64,000 bases of DNA from Enterococcus gilvus ATCC BAA-350 (lineage in GTDB: Bacteria > Bacillota > Bacilli > Lactobacillales > Enterococcaceae): NCBI RefSeq assembly GCF_000407545.1, contig NZ_ASWH01000001.1, forward strand, positions 2,681,501 to 2,745,500, read 5' to 3'. Shown piece by piece: positions 26,870 through 33,791 of this stretch; position 1 is the first letter of the stretch, and the number at the start of each line of letters is the position of its first letter. The translations under genes were made by a program, and so were the position numbers. The notes beneath the pieces are model-generated. The model was not told the origin of the DNA and searched no databases. It saw only the letters and a list, made by a program, of their open reading frames with translations.

Positions 26870-27523
26870 ATGCGAAGGAAACTATTCCCTATCATCATCG
26901 CAGCCATCGGTATTCTCTCCTTTTTTGAAGGAGATTTCGGCGACTATCTGATCTTTTTGATGTTGGTCGTTGGGTTTTGGCTGATTTATCGTGGATTTAA
27001 AGGGAGAAAAATCCGTCCACAAAAAGAAGAATTGCCATTTCTTACAAAAGAAAAGGAAGCTTACTATAAAAAATTGGGTATGAGTGAACGTGAAATCGAA
27101 TTGTTCCGTGAAACGATGAATCTTTCCAAACAGCAAGTGTTGCGTCTGCAACAAAACATTCAAAAAAATGCCAAGTTAAAAGCGATCGATTTGCGTCACG
27201 ATACGTTAAAGGCAGCGAAAGCTCTATTCAAGGAATTGGTAAAAGATCCGAAGCGTTTACCAGAAGCAAGTCAATTTCTATATACGCATTTACCGAATAT
27301 CGTTGATTTGACAGATAATTATGTTGAAATCAACGGTCACGAGGTCAAGTCAAAAGAAGTTTATGGTAAACTGGAAGAAAGCGCACAGATCATTGATCAA
27401 ATGGCAGATTTGATCGTAAAAGATTATCAACAATTTGTGTCTGACGATTTGGAAGACATGGATGTTGAGATTTCGATTGCGAAAAAAAATCTTGAACACG
27501 ATCCTGATTTGTCCACAAAATAA
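26870..27523 (+). CDS. xpaC: XpaC-like phosphate hydrolysis family protein
   Basis: A 217-residue protein starting with two hydrophobic helices (about residues 3-17 and 25-42), then a charged, largely helical cytoplasmic domain. It matches the family named for 5-bromo-4-chloroindolyl phosphate hydrolysis, usually paired with TelA as here; the true activity is not established. The ATG follows AGGAGGATTATT. It is separated from telA by an attenuator-like hairpin. Confidence 0.85.
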   Translation: MRRKLFPIIIAAIGILSFFEGDFGDYLIFLMLVVGFWLIYRGFKGRKIRPQKEELPFLTKEKEAYYKKLGMSEREIELFRETMNLSKQQVLRLQQNIQKNAKLKAIDLRHDTLKAAKALFKELVKDPKRLPEASQFLYTHLPNIVDLTDNYVEINGHEVKSKEVYGKLEESAQIIDQMADLIVKDYQQFVSDDLEDMDVEISIAKKNLEHDPDLSTK

Positions 27524-27540
27524 AATGAACGAAATATCAA

Positions 27541-27568
27541 AAAAATCTAGCTTAAGCTAGATTTTTTT
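27541..27568 (+). terminator. Internal terminator or attenuator between xpaC and telA
   Basis: AAAAATCTAGC/GCTAGATTTTT with a TTAA loop and seven T. It lies 19 bases before the telA start, so telA must be expressed by partial read-through. Confidence 0.8.
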
Positions 27569-27586
27569 CGAACAGGAGGAACCATA

Positions 27587-28777
27587 GTGGAACCAGAAAA
27601 CAACCCGCAGACTAAACCAGTCGACAGTACTTTAGACGATTTACTAAGCAATCCTTTCGGGACCGATTCATTAACTCCCGTCCAGCAACAAGAAATTTCT
27701 CACTTACAGTCGCAAGAACAAGCAGATCGCTTAGTGGATAAGCTTCCCGAAGAACGCCAAGCACAGGCGCGGGAACTAGCAAAGAAAATCGACGTGAATG
27801 ATTCGCAGGCTGTGATCAGCTACGGCTCAACAGCACAAACAAAATTAAGTGAATTTTCTCAGTCCATGCTAAATACCGTCTCTTCTCAAGACATTGGACC
27901 GATCGGAGATTCGTTGAATCAGTTGATGTATCGTTTAAATGAAGCCAACCCCGATGAACTACGTGTCGGTGAAGGAAATATTTTTCAAAAAATGTTTGGT
28001 AAAGTAAAACAATCCATTTATGAAATCACGACAAAATATCAAAAAATCGGTGCTCAAATCGACAAAATCGCCACAAAATTAAACGTCGAAAAAGATGGCT
28101 TATTACGCGACAATCAAATGCTGGAAACACTTTACAATAAAAATAAGGATTACTTTGATGCCTTAAATATTTATATTGCCGCAGCAGAATTGAAAATAGA
28201 AGAGCTGAAGCTCACAACGATTCCTGAAGCAACAGAAAAGGCACAGGCTTCCGGTGATCAGATGGAAGTTCAGATCGTTAATGATTATACACAATTCTTA
28301 GATCGTTTAGACAAACGAACCTACGACTTGAAACTGGCTCGTCAAATCACGATTCAGCAAGCACCGCAGATTCGTTTGATCCAAAATACCAATCAAGCAC
28401 TAGCTGAAAAAATCCAGGCTTCCATCAATACAGCGATTCCTTTATGGAAAAACCAAGTGGCGATCGCATTGACACTCTTACGCCAAAAGGATGCTTCTAC
28501 AGCACAGCGCCAAGTTTCAGAAACAACCAATGATTTGCTGAAGAAAAATTCAGAGATGTTGAAGATCTCTACTATTGAAACCGCTAAAGAAAATGAACGC
28601 GGCATCGTTGATCTAGATACGTTACAGCAAACACAAAATGATCTCGTTGAGACATTAGAAGAAACATTGCGTATCCAAAAAGAAGGTCGAGAACGTCGCC
28701 AAGCAGCGGAGATCGAGATCGGTCACATGGAAAACGACTTAAAACAAAAATTGATGGAACTAAATTCCGGTCAATAA
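27587..28777 (+). CDS. telA: TelA-family toxic anion resistance protein
   Basis: A 396-residue, mostly helical cytoplasmic protein of the TelA/KlaA (PF05816) family. The opening proline- and glutamine-rich segment is followed by long coiled-coil-like stretches, for example around residues 160-250. Members are linked to tellurite or cell-envelope antimicrobial resistance, mechanism unknown. Starts at a GTG (27587) after AGGAGGAACCATA. Paired with xpaC, as in other Firmicutes; ends at a strong terminator. Confidence 0.9.
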   Translation: MEPENNPQTKPVDSTLDDLLSNPFGTDSLTPVQQQEISHLQSQEQADRLVDKLPEERQAQARELAKKIDVNDSQAVISYGSTAQTKLSEFSQSMLNTVSSQDIGPIGDSLNQLMYRLNEANPDELRVGEGNIFQKMFGKVKQSIYEITTKYQKIGAQIDKIATKLNVEKDGLLRDNQMLETLYNKNKDYFDALNIYIAAAELKIEELKLTTIPEATEKAQASGDQMEVQIVNDYTQFLDRLDKRTYDLKLARQITIQQAPQIRLIQNTNQALAEKIQASINTAIPLWKNQVAIALTLLRQKDASTAQRQVSETTNDLLKKNSEMLKISTIETAKENERGIVDLDTLQQTQNDLVETLEETLRIQKEGRERRQAAEIEIGHMENDLKQKLMELNSGQ

Positions 28778-28781
28778 TTGC

Positions 28782-28813
28782 AAAAAAAGCGCGCCCATCG
28801 GCGCGCTTTTTTT
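28782..28813. terminator. Bidirectional terminator after telA
   Basis: AAAAGCGCGCC/GGCGCGCTTTT with loop CATC and flanking A and T runs; it overlaps the end of the convergent sugar transporter gene. Confidence 0.95.
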
Positions 28814-29675
28814 ATGCTTTCATATAGCCTAGTACGATACCGCCGACAATAATCAGCAGGCAGCCCGTAATCACATAATACATCTCTTTTTTAGTTTTAC
28901 GTTCGCCCAGAAGGAAGATCCCGCCTAGCGTAGAAATGATGATTCCCATTTGCGATAAAGAGAAGCCAATGGCTAAACCAATATTTTGAACGCTCACTAA
29001 CATGCAGACATTTCCGATTCCCCATAAAAGACCTGACGCCATATTGCGCCAAACGTAGCGATCCACCTTTGCTTTGCGAAATGCAAAGAAGCTGGCGCCG
29101 ACTAACATTCCGACACTTTGAGGTAAAATGATCGCCAAAGGATTCAGTCCTGCCCACGTGATGATGATCGTATAGACACCATATCCAAAAGTTGAAAATA
29201 GCAGCGCCCGAAAGCCTTTACCGAAGTTCAACATACTATTATCTGTCTCGACTCCGCTCTCGTCATCTTTTCGTGCCGTTAAATACGCACCTAGAACAAG
29301 GAGGGCCAAAGCGATAAATCCTAAAACATAATCTCTTGTTTTCGTCCATTCATGAAAGAAGACGGCACCGGCGACGGTATTCAAAATCAATTGAAAGCCG
29401 GTCGAAATGGGCAACCCTACAGATACACCCATGAATTTCATCCCATGAAACTGACCGTTTTGACCAACCGACCAAAAAAGACCTGACAAGAAACCGATCA
29501 ACAGAATCCAACTGCTCATTGCTGGTTGAACGATAAAAAAGGTTACCAATGCGAAAACAAAAGCACCCATCGTCATCCCTAAGGTTTGCTGATTGGCATC
29601 CCCGCCTAACTTTCCGCTCACCAAAGCAATGCTTCCCCATGCTATCATTGGCACTAGGGCTATTAAAATACTCAT
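28812..29675 (-). CDS. GRP-family sugar uptake protein (GlcU/RbsU type)
   Basis: A 287-residue permease with about ten hydrophobic helices. Family-typical stretches are ALVPMIAWGSIALVSGKLGG at the start, GLFWSVGQNGQFHGMKFMGVS and GLLWGIGNVCMLVSVQNIGLA. GRP proteins carry glucose or ribose by proton symport; which sugar is not deducible since no kinase or ribose gene is adjacent. Ribosome site GAAGGGAG and promoter at 29707-29735 support a single-gene unit. Confidence 0.9.
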   Translation of the reverse strand: MSILIALVPMIAWGSIALVSGKLGGDANQQTLGMTMGAFVFALVTFFIVQPAMSSWILLIGFLSGLFWSVGQNGQFHGMKFMGVSVGLPISTGFQLILNTVAGAVFFHEWTKTRDYVLGFIALALLVLGAYLTARKDDESGVETDNSMLNFGKGFRALLFSTFGYGVYTIIITWAGLNPLAIILPQSVGMLVGASFFAFRKAKVDRYVWRNMASGLLWGIGNVCMLVSVQNIGLAIGFSLSQMGIIISTLGGIFLLGERKTKKEMYYVITGCLLIIVGGIVLGYMKA

Positions 29676-29706
29676 AAACTTACTCCCTTCAATTCACAAC
29701 TGGAAC

Positions 29707-29735
29707 AGTTTAGCGAAAAAAAGGATATTTGGCAA
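29707..29735 (-). promoter_or_regulatory. Promoter of the sugar transporter gene
   Basis: TTGCCA (29730-29735), 17-bp spacer, TAAACT (29707-29712) on the minus strand. Confidence 0.65.
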
Positions 29736-29750
29736 TCAAAAATCGAAAAT

Positions 29751-30773
29751 TTAACGTTCTTCATGATAATAATCTAATTGAGGGAAAAAGAGTGTCATCG
29801 TCGTTCCTTCGTTCATCGTTGATTTTGCCGATAAGTCCACACCGATCTTGCCTGCTAATCGCTTCGCAAGATACAAGCCCAAGCCAGTAGAATGCTGCTG
29901 CGCCTTCCGTCCGTTCTCACCAGTAAATCCCTTATCAAAAATCCGACCGAGATCTTCTGAGGGAATACCGATTCCATTATCTTGCAAGATCAAGGCCACC
30001 CCATTGTTCTTCTTTTCGATCGTGATATCGATCTTACCATGATCGGGCGTGTACTTGATTGCATTGCTTAATAGTTGGCGAAAAATGAATTCGATCCATT
30101 TAGAATCCGTCAATACGCGCGCATCCGCCTCTGCTAAAGTCAATTGTAAATTTTTCTGAATAAAATAATTTGCTTGGCTGCGAATGATCGGCTGGATAAT
30201 TTTTTTCAATGAGTATTCTTGAATGAGGTAATCATTCACAAATTCATCGGAGCGCGAATAATACAAAATTTGTTCAACATATTCATCGATCTGCTGGATC
30301 TCATTTTGCAATAGAACGAATTTTTCATCTGGAATATCAAATTCAATCGAATTCAAAATCAAATCAACTGCCGCTAACGGTACCTTGATCTCATGAATCC
30401 AAGAATCCATATAATCTTTTTGATCTTTTTGACTATCCAACAGTTGCTCCATCATCGAATGATGCTCTCGGACTTGCTGGTTCACGTATTCTTGAATCAG
30501 CAGCTCCTCTTCTGTGCTCGCGGATTCTACAAAATGCTGAAGGTGGGAATCTTCCTCTTTATCAAATGTCTTGTACCATTTTTTTCTCCGATGGTAATCA
30601 ATCGTAAAAAATAGAAAAACAATAAATAATTGCAAGACCAGCAAATAACTGAGGTTGTCCCAGAAATTATGCAGATCGGGTGTCAGCCACACCATAAACC
30701 CCAATAGTAAACTCAGTACAACCCATCCTGCTAAAATAAGTATTCGGTCTTTTAGATACTTAATAAATGTCAT
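29751..30773 (-). CDS. Sensor histidine kinase, Bce-type intramembrane sensor
   Basis: A 340-residue kinase with two close N-terminal membrane helices (about residues 12-32 and 37-58) and almost no extracellular loop, the hallmark of BceS-like kinases. The HisKA box is DSWIHEIKVPLAAVDLIL with the phospho-His, and the ATPase domain has N box QLLSNAIKYTPD, G1 DNGIGIPSEDLGR and G2 STGLGLYLAKRL. In this family the signal is relayed by a BceAB-type ABC transporter; none is adjacent. It lies 9 bases downstream of its response regulator. Confidence 0.93.
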   Translation of the reverse strand: MTFIKYLKDRILILAGWVVLSLLLGFMVWLTPDLHNFWDNLSYLLVLQLFIVFLFFTIDYHRRKKWYKTFDKEEDSHLQHFVESASTEEELLIQEYVNQQVREHHSMMEQLLDSQKDQKDYMDSWIHEIKVPLAAVDLILNSIEFDIPDEKFVLLQNEIQQIDEYVEQILYYSRSDEFVNDYLIQEYSLKKIIQPIIRSQANYFIQKNLQLTLAEADARVLTDSKWIEFIFRQLLSNAIKYTPDHGKIDITIEKKNNGVALILQDNGIGIPSEDLGRIFDKGFTGENGRKAQQHSTGLGLYLAKRLAGKIGVDLSAKSTMNEGTTMTLFFPQLDYYHEER

Positions 30774-30782
30774 GGGCTCTCC

Positions 30783-31454
30783 TTATGGGACAATATATCC
30801 TTGTCCGACTTTTGTTTGAATATAATCTTCGATCCCAGCTTGTTCGATCTTCCGACGCAGCCGATTGATATTCACTGTCAATGTATTGTCATCCACGAAA
30901 CGCTCGTCGTCCCACAATGCACGCAGCAATTTATCACGGCTCAAAATCTTTCCGTGCTGCTTCATTAAAATAAACAACAATCGGTACTCATTTTTGCTGA
31001 GATCCACCACTTCATCGCTGATCGTCATGCTGCTATTGTCAATATTTAACGTAATCCCGTTGTGTTCCAATTCTTCGCCGCTTTCAGCGTAATTGTACGA
31101 ACGGCGCAGCAAGGCATTGATTTTTGCAACTAGTATATCTACTTGAAACGGCTTCGTAATGTAATCATCGGCCCCCATATTCATTGCCATGATTTGATCC
31201 ATGTTCGTATTTCGCGAAGAAATAAAAATGATCGGTACCTTAGAAACTTCACGAATTTTTTGACACCAAAAATAGCCGTCATAGACTGGAAGATTGATAT
31301 CTAATAAAACAAGCTGCGGAGCCACTTGTTCAAATTCTTCAAAGACTTGATTAAAGTCCGTTGTTTGATAAACATCAAATCGCCATTTCGTTAGTTCTTC
31401 CCCGATCAGTTGCCGAATTACCGCTTCATCTTCCACGATCATGATTTTTGCCAT
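30783..31454 (-). CDS. OmpR-family response regulator
   Basis: A 223-residue regulator. Receiver domain residues 1-115 with acidic pocket DE at 9-10, phospho-Asp in VLLDINLPVYDG (about 52) and the switch Lys in DDYITKPF; winged-helix domain from about 130 with SKNEYRLLFILMKQHGKILSRD and YIQTKVGQGYIV. It belongs to the BceR-like group that goes with the kinase encoded immediately downstream. A long hairpin (31486-31530) lies in its leader. Confidence 0.95.
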   Translation of the reverse strand: MAKIMIVEDEAVIRQLIGEELTKWRFDVYQTTDFNQVFEEFEQVAPQLVLLDINLPVYDGYFWCQKIREVSKVPIIFISSRNTNMDQIMAMNMGADDYITKPFQVDILVAKINALLRRSYNYAESGEELEHNGITLNIDNSSMTISDEVVDLSKNEYRLLFILMKQHGKILSRDKLLRALWDDERFVDDNTLTVNINRLRRKIEQAGIEDYIQTKVGQGYIVP

Positions 31455-31485
31455 GTTGTTCCCTACTTTCTGGTTGCTGCTCGAT

Positions 31486-31530
31486 GTCGTGAAGCAGTCT
31501 CTGATCCGAAAAAACCAGAGACTGCACGAC
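31486..31530 (-). promoter_or_regulatory. Leader hairpin upstream of the two-component genes
   Basis: GTCGTG-CAGTCTCTG pairs with CAGAGACTG-CACGAC (15 bp with a 3-nt bulge and 12-nt loop). It ends 31 bases before the start codon and downstream of a TATGAT -10 candidate, so it would lie in the mRNA leader. There is no T run, hence it is not an ordinary terminator. Confidence 0.5.
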
Positions 31531-31595
31531 TAATTGAACTCTTTTTTTTATCATATCAAAGAACGCGAAAAAAATGAAAGACGATCCTTTTTAGA

Positions 31596-31949
31596 TTAAT
31601 TTTTGGTAAAATCGATGAACCCCATATTATCGTCGATCATGCCGCCTTCACCTGACAAACTAAATGTACTCAAGCGTGGATTGAATTTGATCCGAATTTC
31701 TTCTTGTAAATCTTCTTTTGAATATCCTTTGATCCAAAAATCGCCGATCTCTGAAGGAATCTTTTCGTCATAATCGGTTCTTTCCATTTCTGATGAAATA
31801 ATATTGATGGAAAACTGTGTCTGCATATGGATCATCGCATGCTGCGAGTAGGCGCCTACCCCATCTTCAAAGGTTAATAATAAAAGTTTCCCTGCGCCTA
31901 AGTGTGCAGAGATTTTTTCTTTTGCTGCTTCATCCACGGTGATTTTCAT
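31596..31949 (-). CDS. HesB/IscA-fold protein lacking the cluster cysteines
   Basis: A 117-residue protein of the Fe-S biosynthesis (HesB-like, PF01521-type) fold as annotated in lactic acid bacteria, recognised from MKITVDEAAKEKISAHL and FNPRLSTFSLSGEGGMIDDN. It contains no cysteine at all, so it cannot bind a cluster as A-type carriers do. Function unknown. Single gene, upstream of the two-component system and downstream of the phosphomannomutase, separated by hairpins. Confidence 0.68.
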   Translation of the reverse strand: MKITVDEAAKEKISAHLGAGKLLLLTFEDGVGAYSQHAMIHMQTQFSINIISSEMERTDYDEKIPSEIGDFWIKGYSKEDLQEEIRIKFNPRLSTFSLSGEGGMIDDNMGFIDFTKN

Positions 31950-32024
31950 AATAAACTCCCCAATCTGATTTTTTTCAACGCTGACTGTTCCTTCAAATTA
32001 AGCGCGGTTAGTTGTATGAACGGC

Positions 32025-32070
32025 AATAAGCCCCTTGTCTGACTCTTATCATCAGACGAAGGGGCTTATT
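32025..32070. terminator. Terminator-like hairpin after the phosphomannomutase gene
   Basis: AATAAGCCCCTT-GTCTGA pairs with TCAGAC-AAGGGGCTTATT around a 9-nt loop (one extra base). The T run is better on the plus strand (ATTTTG) than on the minus strand. Confidence 0.75.
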
Positions 32071-32082
32071 TTGCAAGAATTC

Positions 32083-33576
32083 TTACTTATTCAATTGTTG
32101 ATCCAATTTCGTTAAATCGATTTGCGGCTCTTGTGCCAACAGCTCGCGGAAGAGTGGTAATTGTTTTTGGATTTGATCCGCTTGATCATTTTCCACCTGC
32201 ATCACTAACAATGGTTCATGGAGACTTAGTCTCAGCAACATCCAACCTTTTCCATAGGGAGTCGTCACGGAAAAACGAACGCCTTCTTGATTTTCTGAAT
32301 TCTCCGAAAAACCTTCCTGCTTCGGAAGCTCTGCACGGAATCTTTCAATCATTTTTTGCCCGGTCTTCTTGTGGTCTTCGCCAGTGATCGTATAACGGAT
32401 CTCCAATGTCTCTACGGGCTGTTCCAGTTCTGCCATTAAATCAGTCAATTCCCGATTTTCTTTTTGTAATTTTGGTAATAGCATCAATACTTTGGCAATG
32501 ACATACGCACCGTCATCTAGGAAATAATTTTCTTTAAAGGCTGCGTGAGAGCTTGTCTCGATCGCTAATTGACAATCAATACCTTCTTCATTCAATTCAA
32601 TTGCTTTATTGATGACATTCCGATAACCAGAAATATAGCGGTATTGCTTTCCTCCCTTTTCTTCAATGAAGTGTTTCAAATGATCTGAAGTTGGCGAGTT
32701 CGTCACGATCGTGCTTCCTGGGTGCTCCTGCAAAACAATGGCAGATAAAACAGCGATCAGATTATTGCGATTGATCATTTGTCCATCTTTAGAAACAATT
32801 GCCGAACGATCCACATCTGTATCAAAAATCACGCCAAGATCCGCTTGATTTTCAAGTACGGCCTGTTTAATACTAGCCATCGCTTCTTTGTTATCGGGAT
32901 TGGGAATATGATTGGGAAAATTACCGTCAGGCTCCAAAAACTGAGAACCTTCAATGTCCGCACCTAAAACGGCCAATACCTTCTCTGCAAAATAGCCGCC
33001 CGCGCCATTGCCCGCATCAACAACGATTTTCAGACCCTTTAAAGGCTGCTCAGCCCCGCTTCCTTGCTGGATTTTTTCAACAAGATCCGCGGCATATCGA
33101 GACAATAAATCGGCTTGCTTTGTACTTCCAGCAGCTTCTTCGCTTGCAGTAGTATGTGTCAAAATGTAGGCGATATCACTTTTTTCCGCGCCCCCAGATT
33201 GACTGAAAATTTTGATGCCATTAAAATAAAACGGCAAATGACTGGCTGTCAGCATAATTCCAGCATCACAGGCGAACTCATCAAATTGTGTCGCCATAAA
33301 TAAGGCCGGTGTCGTCGCCAGTCCGAAATCTAACACCGTGCAGCCTGCTGCTTCAAATACTGCCGCCATGGCTTGCTTCAACTCTGGCCCCGTCAAACGA
33401 CTGTCATGTCCGATTCCAATCTTGAATGGACGCTTAACACCTTTATCTGCTAACCAATTAAGAATCCCCTTCGCAATTTCACGTACTTCTTCAACACCTA
33501 AGTTTTTTTCTTTCCCCTCAGCAGTGATAGCGATTCCACGAATGTCCGAACCATTTTGCAATTTCGATAACTCCAT
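32083..33576 (-). CDS. Phosphomannomutase/phosphoglucomutase (ManB type)
   Basis: A 497-residue alpha-D-phosphohexomutase. The phosphoserine loop is ML-TASHLPFYFNG, the metal loop VIFDTDVDRSAIV and the sugar-binding loop AIETSSHAAFKENY, with a C-terminal phosphate-binding domain. It interconverts hexose 1- and 6-phosphates for nucleotide sugar and polysaccharide synthesis; exact sugar unknown. The loop reads ETSSH rather than the common EGSGH/ENSGH. It has a 138-nt leader with a possible RNA structure and starts after AAGGAGGAATTC. Confidence 0.9.
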   Translation of the reverse strand: MELSKLQNGSDIRGIAITAEGKEKNLGVEEVREIAKGILNWLADKGVKRPFKIGIGHDSRLTGPELKQAMAAVFEAAGCTVLDFGLATTPALFMATQFDEFACDAGIMLTASHLPFYFNGIKIFSQSGGAEKSDIAYILTHTTASEEAAGSTKQADLLSRYAADLVEKIQQGSGAEQPLKGLKIVVDAGNGAGGYFAEKVLAVLGADIEGSQFLEPDGNFPNHIPNPDNKEAMASIKQAVLENQADLGVIFDTDVDRSAIVSKDGQMINRNNLIAVLSAIVLQEHPGSTIVTNSPTSDHLKHFIEEKGGKQYRYISGYRNVINKAIELNEEGIDCQLAIETSSHAAFKENYFLDDGAYVIAKVLMLLPKLQKENRELTDLMAELEQPVETLEIRYTITGEDHKKTGQKMIERFRAELPKQEGFSENSENQEGVRFSVTTPYGKGWMLLRLSLHEPLLVMQVENDQADQIQKQLPLFRELLAQEPQIDLTKLDQQLNK

Positions 33577-33631
33577 TGATGAATTCCTCCTTATTCCTAT
33601 TTATATACTTGTTTTCTCTTCAGAAAAATAA

Positions 33632-33699
33632 GATGCTTCGTCACGGTGTGCCAAATTCCCCGCCTATTCCAGCTAAAAGCAAAACTGACAACTGGCATC
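33632..33699 (-). promoter_or_regulatory. Candidate structured leader RNA of the phosphomannomutase gene
   Basis: On the minus strand an outer GATGC/GCATC pairing (33695-33699 with 33632-33636) encloses CCAGTT/AGCTGG (33690-33695 with 33669-33674) and a smaller CGG/CCG hairpin, followed by a T-rich tract. This three-branch arrangement lies within the leader; I recognise no known riboswitch class. Confidence 0.4.
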
Positions 33700-33720
33700 C
33701 TTTGGTATTACTTTTAGTCC

Positions 33721-33726
33721 ATTATA
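33721..33726 (-). promoter_or_regulatory. Promoter of the phosphomannomutase gene
   Basis: TATAAT with extended -10 TGG (33721-33729, minus strand), directly after the terminator of the upstream gene. Leader of about 138 nt. Confidence 0.65.
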
Positions 33727-33728
33727 CC

Positions 33729-33760
33729 AAAAATCCCGAAAAAGAAAGCCTTTTCCGGGA
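33729..33760 (-). terminator. Terminator of the P-type ATPase gene
   Basis: TCCCGGAAAAG pairs with CTTTTTCGGGA on the minus strand (one bulge or mismatch), followed by TTTTT that also forms part of the next promoter. Confidence 0.8.
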
Positions 33761-33791
33761 AATTTTATCAATTTAAGTAATTTTCACTCTT

